A program made the translations under genes and the position numbers. The notes below the pieces were generated by a model. That model did no database searches. It had not been told where the DNA came from and saw nothing but the letters and a program-made list of their open reading frames with translations. A DNA stretch of 64,000 nucleotides from Anagrus nilaparvatae (lineage: Eukaryota > Arthropoda > Insecta > Hymenoptera > Mymaridae): contig JAKSXM010000231.1 in the NCBI GenBank assembly GCA_022575985.1, positions 20,250,501-20,314,500 on the forward strand, in the 5' to 3' direction. This document shows positions 56,375-64,000 of the stretch, piece after piece (the first letter of the stretch is position 1; every line of letters begins with the position of its first letter).

Positions 56375-56869
56375 TCAACCCTTCTCCGGGTCAGAAGGAC
56401 AATCTCCGTTTTCGGGACTGCCAGTCTTAGTGCGTGCCAGTCTTAGTCTTAGTCCGTGATCCGACGTCCAGCTATTGATAAGGCGCATGGCCTCATCCAA
56501 GGTATTCTGCTGGTCCTCTGACTCTCGAGCTGTTATGGTTAGAGGAACGTCATCCGCGTATCCGATCATGGAACATCTATCCGGAAGCTCAATCTTTAGC
56601 AAGCCGTCGTAAAAGGCATTCCACAGATCAGGACCCAGAACTGAACCCTGCGCTATGCCTGCGCTTAATACTTTACCTCTTGTGCCATCGAGCGTGTCCC
56701 AGCGCAGGTGTCGGTCCCGGAGGTAATCTCTGAGTATATTTCTCAGATAATCCGAAACTCTGAATACCTGCTCGAGGGAGTGCAACATATCGTCCCACTT
56801 AGCCGAGTTGAATGCGTTTTTCACATCCAACGTGACAAGCAGGACGTCCGGTTTAATATCCGGCCGCAC
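56375..56869 (-). pseudogene. R1-like LINE ORF2 RT palm with YADD
   Basis: LLVTLDVKNAFNSAKWDDML (first catalytic Asp), GIAQGSVLGPDLWN, then the catalytic MIGYADDVPLTI near 56551-56570. It is joined in frame to 56870-58552 except for one TAA at 56870-56872, a single nonsense change. Confidence 0.88.
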
Positions 56870-56872
56870 TTA

Positions 56873-58552
56873 TCTGGCCCTCATAACCACCTTCACCGCC
56901 TGCTCGATGGCACCGATCGTGGAACGCCCCTCACGAAAGCCGTGTTGGTCGTCGCTAAGGTCACCCGCTTCCCTAATTGCCTGCCGCAATCTTCCTCTGA
57001 CCATGCTCTCCATCACCTTGCCAATGGTATTTAACATACACAATGGTCTGTAAGATGATGGAGATCCTGGTTTACCCTTTCCCTTGCTTATCAGAGCCAG
57101 ACGGGCCTTTTTCCAGTCCCTTGGAAAGGCGCCTGCCACGAGGCACGCGTTAAACATGCCAAGCAGGAGACCAGGGATTACCTTTGCAGCCGCCTTAAGG
57201 GCTTCCGCGGGTATTCCGTCTGGTCCTGGCGCTTTCCCATTTTTCATTGACCTAATTGCCTGAAGCATCTCCTCCTCGATAAATAGCGGAACTTGCTCCC
57301 TCGGGACATCCAAAGCAGGGCGTTGTTGGTTTGGATGATCCGGGAAGAGAGCGTCCACTATTCTTTTGGTCGCTGCTTCATCCATCGTGTTGTCACATCC
57401 GGACTTAAGTTTGCCCATGACAACCTTATATCCCAGGCCCCACATGTCGCTGTTGACATCATCTCTTAGGGACCGAAGACAGCGCGCCTTGCTGAGGCGG
57501 ATAACTTTCGCCAGCCTATGCTTGGCTCCCTTGTACTCTTCAGAGCGCGTACCCAGCTCTGGGCAGCCATGCGCTCTTTGCCGTCTTCTGCGTGCGCCTT
57601 GACAGACCCGTCTAAGCTCCGCAATTTCTTCATTCCACCAGTACACGCTTTTTTTACCCTTCCAGGGCCGTTTACGCGGCATAGAGGCATCGCAGGCTCC
57701 CCTCAGAAGAGCAGTTACCCTCTTGACAAGGGTCTCTGCCTCTCGCGGGGTGGTCGGTCTTCCATGCCAGGCTGGGATACACGAGAACTCTTCGCGAAGA
57801 TAATCCACAAATCTGTCCTCGTCCATCTTTGACACATTCCAGCCTAGTGGGCGCTTTTTGTACGGGGGCCGATTAACAACCCTATCACGCACTTTGAAGG
57901 TGATGTAATTGTGATCGCTGCCATTGGATCCATCCATCACCCTCCAACCGCCAACTCTTCCTGCCAGCCCGGCCGAGGCAAAAGTGACATCAGGGATCGA
58001 TTCGCCAAAGCCTGGCCTTACGCAGGTTTGATTGTTCCCAGAGTTCATGACCACCAGATCAGTTCTAGCGGCCATCTCTAGGATCAACGTTCGCCTACGG
58101 TTCGTGGTTGGCATTCCCCATTCCACGGCCCTGGCATTTAAATCCCCAGCAAATATGATATTGCCAGAGACTTCCCTCATCGTTTCCTCCAATGAGGCCA
58201 GCTTTGCGGTGAACACCCCAATAGTGTCATTCGGTGACAAATAACAACTAATGAAAGTTGTATCACCGCACTTTGCCCAGACGTGGCAGTTGCCTTTTCC
58301 ATGTCGGGACATAGACGTCTGAGCACGACCTCGTAGCCATATAGCGCCCCGGCCTGTGTCATCGGTTAACCAGAATTGCTGGTTCCTATTGCGAAGCGGC
58401 TCGGATAGCAAGACGACGCTAGAGTCTGTCTCGCCTGCGAGCTGATCGAGCAAAAGGTCAGCAAGAATGGTTTTGTTCATATTCCCTTGCAGGACTCCGA
58501 ACATTACCGATGACACTTTATCTTCCTTGCCGTAAGTGCCTCCCGATAACAC
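56873..58552 (-). pseudogene. R1-like LINE ORF2: endonuclease and RT fingers
   Basis: About 560 codons. The endonuclease starts VLQGNMNKTILADLLLDQLA, then SSVVLLSEPLRNRN, GRGAIWLRG, FAGDLNARAVEWGM (catalytic Asp/Asn) and NGSDHNYITF (catalytic His). It is followed by a linker and RT onset NGKAPGPDGIPAEALK, SSYRPLCMLNTIGKVMESM and QHGFREGRST. All key endonuclease motifs are intact. It overlaps the end of ORF1 by about 50 nt in another frame. Confidence 0.9.
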
Positions 58553-58818
58553 TTACATGCTCCGCATCCTGGAAGGTGGTCGGTCTTGGCCTTGTCAGCT
58601 CTTTCCCTGCAGAGGAAGCATTCTGCTTTTTCTACAGGACAATTTTCTGACTTGTGGCTTTGAACGCCACATTTAAAACACGCAAATTTTCGGTCAATGC
58701 CCTTACATGACCACTGGTTGTGGCCGAAACCAAGACACTTAAAGCACCGTGTAACCTCGGCTCTTAGGCATACTTGCCAATTAGACCAGCCATTATTTAG
58801 CCGGCCTTTTTTGGTCAA
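58504..58818 (-). pseudogene. R1-like LINE ORF1 C-terminus (CCHC knuckles)
   Basis: Nucleic-acid-binding ORF1 product. Two knuckles C-x2-C-x4-H-x4-C (CFKCLGFGHNQWSC and CFKCGVQSHKSENC) and a third Cys/His group CFLC...H-x4-C. The rest of ORF1 is lost by truncation at 58818. Confidence 0.88.
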
Positions 58819-58821
58819 TTT

Positions 58822-59148
58822 TACTGCTATTCGATAAAATTTAGAGTGGCGTATATTTTGCTAAAAAAAAAAATTCGAAAATATTTCTGCTAAATTCAAT
58901 ACTAATTTTTCAATGCTATCATTGCATAAAAATAGTTCAAATTACAACATTTCAATAAAAGTATGAATTTTTTGTTTAATCCTTTCAATAAAGAGAATAC
59001 TAAAGAATACCATATAGTGAAATTGTTGGAATTTTTTATATATAAAACACCCGATCATATAGATTGATAATTTTGCATTTTTTTCATGTTGTAGACAGAA
59101 AAAATGTGATTTTTTCTGTAAAGTTAAATTTTTTGAATTTTTCATGTA

Positions 59149-59189
<41 letters not shown>

Positions 59190-59240
59190 CATGCAATATT
59201 AAAAAACTATAAAAATTTTAATCTATATTGTCAATATATT
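58822..59240. repeat. inverted copy of 18005-18430
   Basis: Near-identical reverse complement, including a poly(T) tract at 59152-59189 corresponding to the A tract at 18052. The LINE lies directly against it. Confidence 0.88.
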
Positions 59241-59243
59241 GTC

Positions 59244-60676
59244 AAACTCATTGCTCACATAAAGTCTAAAATATAGTTAGCATATTAGTTATTAAAAAAT
59301 TATTTTAAAAAAATTTTTATTTTTGCAGTTTTATAAAATTTTAATATGTAAGAAAAGTTCCTGATTGTTTCAAAAAATTACTCAAAGCATTCAAATTATT
59401 TGTCTGTAAACTTCCTATTACTAAATAATTGTTTTAAAAATTTTTTATCGTTATACCTAATTTTTATTTGACTACTGCTAAAATCATGAGTGGATCAAAA
59501 GGGGGGTGGTAAGGGTGATTTTCTCCCCTGAGCTCCAAAAAATGCATGTTTTTTATTCATAATTTTGTTTTTTTATAAAAAATTCATAAGAAAACATATA
59601 AAATTTTGCTTAAGCGCCCCACCCTTTAGGCCCTTTTCTGAATCCATCACTGGTTAAAATATGATCGCATTATCTTATTATAATTTATTAAATCATTTAG
59701 TTGTGCCTTCTATGATTTTTGAAACATTTTTTTAGAGTTTTTGATTGTTTTCAAAATGTATATTTCTTGAAATATAGATTTTAATGATCCACTAAGTATG
59801 ACCTACAACTACAAAATTTTATTTATTTTTTTAAAGCACTAAATTCAAATCAAAAACATCTTTTTTGAACTATAAGAATGAAATATACGTAATTCTTACA
59901 CGTTTGTTATTTTTAGGTTATTGGTAAACAACGCTTCGAAATTGTAGGATTAGTTTATATAAAACTGCAGTTTATACATACAACGCATTGAATTAAGCTA
60001 TGCCGTTTTTTTTAACTGAAATCTTATAAAATTTTACATAAATCACAAAAGATTTTGCGAAGATTTTTTAAAAATTGAACGAGTGCCATTAAAAAATGTG
60101 ATTTTAGTACCACAATTACGCATCGACAACAAAGCCTTTTGATGTCGATATCTACTAAATTATTGAAAGCACCAGTTTTTCTCATATCACTTTCAAATTG
60201 TGAAACATTGTACAGAAATTTGAGAATAGTTAGAAGTAAAAATTGTTCACGGCATTCATTTGTGGCTTAAGAAACTTTCTTTGGTCGGATTTATTTGAAA
60301 ATGTGGTTACCAATATTTCAGCTGGCAGAATTTTTTTTAGAAAAGGAGCACACTGTTTTAATTATGTGAAGAAATTAAATATATTATTAATTTATCAAAA
60401 TCTATTTATAAAAAGGCAAATAGTTTTACGGCATTCCCTCTGTAATGTTATGAATTTAAAAAACGTAACAAGGTTAACAACAAAATATTAGGGTTTCGAA
60501 TCATTCCAAGGCTGTTATTTCATAATAATTAAAGAAATTAGGCAAAAAAATTTCTTGAGGCTTGAGAAGAAATATATTTAAATAAATTTCAATAATTTTT
60601 TTTTTTAAACAGAAAGCTGGATTTTCATTAAAACCCTCATATATGCAATATAACCACTTGGTGAGATATGCCCATA
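59244..60676. mobile_element. right part of a TATGGGCAT-TIR element
   Basis: Collinear with 36412-37845, ending in the TIR GTGAGATATGCCCATA. About 600 bp overlaps with the portion kept in the 54318-55310 copy, and the two differ by small indels, so they are separate copies rather than halves of one. Confidence 0.88.
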
Positions 60677-60753
60677 TATATTCAAACTAAAGATGTTGGG
60701 TTTAACAGACGGTTTATATATTTTTTGATACTCTCTAGATTTAGGTTTTAGTA

Positions 60754-60761
60754 TATAAATA
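60754..60761 (+). promoter_or_regulatory. TATA box upstream of the virus-like structural block
   Basis: GTATATAAATAGGAG lies about 55-60 bp upstream of the first coding sequence of the block, with ACACAAG-type leader sequence between. Position and form fit a core promoter for the PLA2-like gene. Confidence 0.5.
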
Positions 60762-60816
60762 GGAGTCGACATGATCAGTAATGTTTAGTCACAATTCAGT
60801 TTTACACAAGAAAAGA

Positions 60817-61323
60817 TGGCATGGTTTAATTAATACTGTAATTGATAAACTTCCTTTTGAACTTCATTTACTAGGATATAGGTAGCTTTAAAAAAAAAAA
60901 ATATTTTTTTTAAGGTTAAATTAGTAATAATATTTAAATATTTCTGTAGATTTTTTGGTCCAGGGACTAGAATCAATCAGAAATTACACTAGGAAGGCAT
61001 TAATCATCTAGATTCAGCCTGTAAAGAACACGATATTGCGTATGAAAAAAATAGTGACTTAAAAAGCCGCCATATTGCAGATGAAATCTTAGCTGAAAAG
61101 GCAAAATCACGAATCTTTTCAAAAAGTGCAAGTCTTGGAGAAAAAAGCTCATCTGCAGGTGTTTATGCTATCATGAATTTAAAAGGAAAAATAGGCGCAG
61201 GAATACGAAAAAGAAAGAAATCAACGAGACAGAAACGAGGTCGCGGGTTTTTTTACCTGCTTTAGCAACAATAAGCGCGGAGGTTTCAGCTGTAAAAGCC
61301 CTTCAGGATCTATTTAAATCATG
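60817..61323 (+). pseudogene. phospholipase-A2-like protein of an endogenous adintovirus/Polinton, spliced and broken
   Basis: Adintovirus-type elements encode a small PLA2-like domain, related to that of parvoviral capsid proteins and thought to act on membranes. Exon 1 (60817-60881) has WHGLINTVIDKLPFELHL. The frame crosses a 68-bp GT-AG intron (60882-60949) into the Ca-binding-loop motif FFGPGTR. After a TAG at 60990 comes the catalytic DSACKEHDIAY (His-Asp at 61029-61034), then a Lys/Arg-rich tail with GAGIRKRKKS. The ATG at 60816 is out of frame by one base, and a frameshift follows near 61250. Dead copy. Confidence 0.78.
60882..60949 (+). other. 68-bp spliceosomal intron in the PLA2-like gene
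   Basis: Starts GTAGCT and ends TTTCTGTAG, with a T-rich 3' part. Phase 2, so that GGATATAG joins ATTTTTTGGT in the frame expected for the family. Removing it is necessary to reach the GPGT motif without a stop. Confidence 0.65.
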
Positions 61324-61334
61324 AGACGAGACAG

Positions 61335-61810
61335 GGGAACAGTCTATATTTAAAACCCTATAAGAAATCTGGAAAAGGAATCCGCAAGAATAAAAAGGGT
61401 AGAGGTTTGAAGAGAAAAAAAACGAATAAGCGTAAAAAAAAACAACGATTTTTAGATGGACCAACAACCAATATCCAGCTAGCATCTATGGCTGGGGGTA
61501 TAAGAAACTTTAAAGGTGTTTTCATGAGAAATAAGTTGAAAAATCAAACGCCACAAAAATAGGAGGCTGGTATATTGAACCTAGATCCCAGCTTTAAGGA
61601 GGGGTCCCGCTGGGTGTCTTGGCATAAACGAGGGAACTTGGTTAAATACTTTGATTCTTTCGGGAACGTTGGACCACCATAAGAATTTATAAATTACGTT
61701 GGTCCACGGGCAGAGATTATTTATAACCGAAATCAATTTCAATATTACAATTCAAACATTTGTGTTGAATTGTGTACACAGTTTCTAAAGTCTTTAAAAG
61801 GTTAAACAAG
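61335..61810 (+). pseudogene. adenain-like cysteine protease of the endogenous adintovirus/Polinton, broken
   Basis: The maturation protease of adeno-, adinto- and Polinton-type capsids. The first part has a basic linker (SGKGIRKNKKGRGLKRKK, possibly the tail of the preceding gene), then NFKGVFMRNKL and a TAG at 61561. The second part (from 61564) has GILNLD, GSRWVSWHKRGN, YFDSFGNVGPP, YNRNQFQYYNSNICVELC. In the family the motif is G-(T/S)-H-W-V with the catalytic His. Here that His is Arg. The active-site Cys region (NICxxxC) is present. Stops at 61561 and 61681. Clearly inactive. Confidence 0.75.
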
Positions 61811-61834
61811 CCGTCACAGTATCCATTTATAACT

Positions 61835-62565
61835 ATGAGTTTCACTCTGCAACTTTCAAGTGACAGTTCGATTCTTAAATCAGAATTTTTTCCACCTATT
61901 GACCTTTCGGGGATTGCGAGGCTGGATTAATTGGATACTGGGGTTGGTAACATAGTATTAGTAACGTAACAGAAGACAATAATACGTTGTGGTATGATGG
62001 AAATAAAAAAATTGTCTTTCCACACGGCTGCTATGAATTAGACGATTTAGAACAATTTTTAATAGAGGAAATGCGTGATTTTCATGAAAAAACCCTGTAC
62101 CAGAAACAGCACCAAAAGAATTGCGTGAACAACCGATTTATTTGAAGGGAAACAGACAGACCTTGAAAGCAGTCATTTATTCGAGATTTAAAATTGATTT
62201 TTCTCAAGAAAATAGCTTTTCCCCCCTTCTGGGTATCAATTCCATAAAGCTAAAAGCTTTTAAAAAACAAGAATCTCAGAATTTAATTTCAATTACGTCC
62301 GTTGAATCTATTTCACTGGAGTGTTATGTAATTCTAGCTCATTTTCCAATGGGAAAATTTTCCGATGCATACGTTGAACGAATTTTTTCCAGACGTGCCA
62401 CCAGGATTTAAAATTGTGGAAAACCCGGCCAACGTGATTTATTTGCCAGTGACAGCTAAAACCCTTGATAACGTAGAGGTGCGCCTTTGTGATCAGAATT
62501 CTAAACTTTTGAACCTGAGAGGAGAGACTTCAATTGCATTACTGCATTTCAGGAAGTGTCCTTAG
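61835..62565 (+). pseudogene. penton-like capsid protein of the endogenous adintovirus/Polinton, broken
   Basis: Begins at ATG 61835. Frames change near 61930, 62090 and 62370-62400. Landmarks are IVFPHGCYELDDLEQFL, IYLKGNRQTLKAVI, LLGINSIKLKAF and, in the last frame, PPGFKIVENPANVIYLPV followed by NVEVRLCDQN and LRGETS. This pattern is familiar from the penton-like minor capsid protein in arthropod adintovirus/Polinton relatives. Assignment as penton rests on position before the hexon and on that pattern, not on a search. Confidence 0.65.
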
Positions 62566-62569
62566 TACA

Positions 62570-62758
62570 CCAATAATATTTCATAAAGCAAATTTTCACA
62601 GACCACTCATTGACCTGTCTGCAAGTGAACCAGAGACTTCAAAAGGGACAAAAAAGTCTCTGAGTATCGGAAACATCTATTTTCTAAAATCTTTGGGCTA
62701 CAAAATTGATAAAAATGGCGTCGATGCTAGACGTATTAAGCCCCGTGCCAAAGGATGA
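62570..62758 (+). pseudogene. small conserved protein between penton-like and hexon-like genes
   Basis: A short frame with HRPLIDLSASEPETSKGTKK and NIYFLKSLGYKI, a segment I recognise from the equivalent position in other arthropod elements of this type. It overlaps the start of the hexon frame by 44 nt. No ATG of its own was identified. Function unknown. Confidence 0.5.
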
Positions 62759-63897
62759 TTCGGTAGTTGGAATGCATTTGCATTCTTATCTACCCTATAA
62801 TTCGAGTTTGCAAAAACTGGATGAGATTAGGATTCCCGTGCAAAACCAGTCTAGTTTTCTATATCTGCATAATTCATTATTATACATCGAGGGAAAGCTT
62901 TGCCAAATTGTGCCAGAAGCAGTCAACAAGGTTACTTTAACAAAAAATTTTCTATTATTTTTGTTCAGTGAGATTAAGCTGGTTGTAAATGGTTTCTACG
63001 TCGATTCAATTAGTTCACCAGGACATTCAGTAACTATGAAACAATTTGTCTCTGAACAGCAGGGTGACGATTTGCTTTTGAGTGAAATGGGAACCGTGGA
63101 ATTAGAGATGAAAAAAGATGGATTTTTTAGCTATTCTATTCCTCTTCAACAAATTATGGGATTTTTTCAAGATTATACGAAAATTATGATTTACACATGT
63201 ATGGAACTTGTTTTTATAAGAAGCTGAACAGATAAAAACTGTTTTTATCACACTCCAGCAGCGGGGGGAACGCAATGTACCGATATAAACATTGAAATTT
63301 TAAAAATGGATTGGAAAATGTCACATGACGAAAGGATGTCTACAAATTGAAAATATTAAAAATCTTGGAAAAAGAAAAGTAGATTCAACTCTTTTTCATT
63401 ACTTAGAATTTCTCAACATCCCACCATCGGATAAAATAAACTGGCAGGTTAAAAATGCGTCACCAGTCGACCGTCCACTCTTTGTAATCATTGGTTTTCA
63501 GCAAAATCGAAGAGAAAATGAAACTAAAGACGCAAGCTTGTTCAACTATTGTAATTTAACGGATTCTCGCTTGTACTTAAACAGTCAAAGATATACAGCC
63601 GAGAGTCTAGATTTAGACTGCCATAAAAATAAATTTTCAACAGTATACAATTTATATAGCTCGTTTCAGAGCGCATGTTATGGATAATCTGGAAAACAAA
63701 AATTATCCATGAGCAAGTATAAAGATAAAGCACCATTAATAGTTTTTGACTGTTGGAATTGCGACCCGACGATTAAAGTATCATCTGTAGACGTCAGACT
63801 CAAATTTACATTCTCTAAACCATTGGATCAAAGAGTCACTGCATCTTGTTTATTGATACATGAAAAAATTGTCAACTATCTATCACCCGTTCACTAA
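62715..63897 (+). pseudogene. hexon-like major capsid protein of the endogenous adintovirus/Polinton, broken
   Basis: The double-jelly-roll major capsid protein forms the shell of these viruses. Starts at ATG 62715 with LHSYLPYNSS, DEIRIPVQNQ and LLYIEGKL, then LLFLFSEIKLVVNG. A TGA at 63225-63227 lies where related proteins usually have Arg, and the same frame continues with EILKMDWKM. A frameshift near 63320 leads to PLFVIIGFQQNR and TDSRLYLNSQRY. A second near 63690 leads to APLIVFDCWN and SSVDVRLKF, with the stop at 63895. Roughly the full length of about 390 residues is represented in three pieces. Confidence 0.78.
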
Positions 63898-63925
63898 TTT
63901 AATCGAAAAACAGGTGTAAAAAAAT

Positions 63926-63993
63926 GTAAGTATAAAATTTTTATGTTGATTTAAAAAAAAAAAATTTTTTTTAATATGTATTTTTTATTTTAG
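63926..63993 (+). other. candidate 68-bp intron before the next gene
   Basis: GTAAGT at 63926 and TTTATTTTAG ending at 63993 frame 68 bp of AT-rich DNA immediately followed by CATGGAT, a plausible start of the next gene of the block. Same length as the intron at 60882-60949. Confidence 0.4.
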
Positions 63994-64000
63994 CATGGAT

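Larger units (their letters stand above)
55311..58818 (-). mobile_element. R1-like LINE, nearly complete but broken copy 2
   Basis: Minus-strand non-LTR retrotransposon. The 3' poly(A) is the T-run at 55311-55333, preceded by a terminal hairpin GGCCCCTTCTTGAAGGGGCC. It contains the end of ORF1 (58504-58818), ORF2 with endonuclease and RT (56870-58552 and 56375-56869), the thumb (55990-56331) and the C-terminal zinc finger (55518-55940). The gene layout and motifs place it in the R1 clade, though it is not in 28S rDNA here. Base composition is far more GC-rich than the surroundings, as expected of a recent arrival. 5'-truncated within ORF1. Confidence 0.88.
43567..64000 (+). other. importin-beta intron of more than 20 kb (extends past the window)
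   Basis: Starts with the donor GTAAGT at 43567. Everything to the right is mobile or virus-derived sequence on either strand, with no further importin-beta coding sequence recognised. The alternative, that the assembly joins an unrelated locus here, cannot be excluded. Confidence 0.6.

Noticed and set aside
56708..58244. Several plus-strand open frames
   Set aside because: Antisense shadows of the GC-rich R1-like LINE ORF2.
54318..60676. One TATGGGCAT element split by the R1-like LINE
   Set aside because: The two parts overlap by about 600 bp and differ by small indels, so they are separate copies.

Overview
The window is animal nuclear DNA, most likely from an insect. It is strongly AT-rich, its only host gene is split by GT-AG introns, and nearly everything else is transposable elements of arthropod type (BEL/Pao, copia, R1-like and CR1/Jockey-like LINEs, Penelope-like, hAT, piggyBac, pogo/Tigger, Helitron, Polinton/adintovirus, and many foldback elements). 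The importin-beta residues look hymenopteran-like to me, but that is an impression and was not tested.

Host gene: three + strand exons of importin subunit beta (karyopherin beta-1; Ketel in flies) lie at 6754-6936, 31310-31663 and 43417-43566. They join in phase 0 and match consecutive N-terminal HEAT-repeat sequence. The introns between them are about 24.4 kb and 11.8 kb, and the next one extends more than 20 kb past the window end. The N-terminal exon(s) and the rest of the gene lie outside.

Layout: 1-1522 BEL/Pao gag joined directly to integrase (-). 3.5-6.1 kb: a broken CR1/Jockey-like LINE end, a foldback element and an R1-like LINE tail. 7.2-10.0 kb: a large foldback element with 39-bp subrepeats and a 9-bp target duplication. 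10.2-11.2 kb: an element holding two minisatellites. 12.3-15.6 kb: a CR1/Jockey-like LINE with frameshifts and an insertion. 15.7-17.2 and 18.9-20.9 kb: long palindromes. 21-27 kb: AT-rich DNA with small hairpin elements. 27.3-29.5 kb: nested palindromes. 33-35.3 kb: Tigger and copia remnants. 36.0-37.8 kb: a 1.8-kb TIR element, present three more times as partial copies. 40.6-42.6 kb: palindrome. 43.8-45.3 kb: foldback with piggyBac transposase debris. 45.6-51.0 kb: decayed Polinton/adintovirus genes (-), invaded by a hAT-like element, a Penelope-like tail and a Tigger end. 52.8-58.8 kb: Helitron debris and two R1-like LINE copies. 60.7-64.0 kb: a decayed adintovirus/Polinton structural block (+) with PLA2-like, adenain-like protease, penton-like and hexon-like genes.

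The two virus-like blocks run divergently (leftward below 51.05 kb, rightward above 60.75 kb), as expected if one integrated element was split by later insertions. Every virus-derived gene seen has stops or frameshifts, so this is a relic. No rRNA, tRNA or CRISPR array was recognised. All coordinates and family calls were made by eye without database searches.
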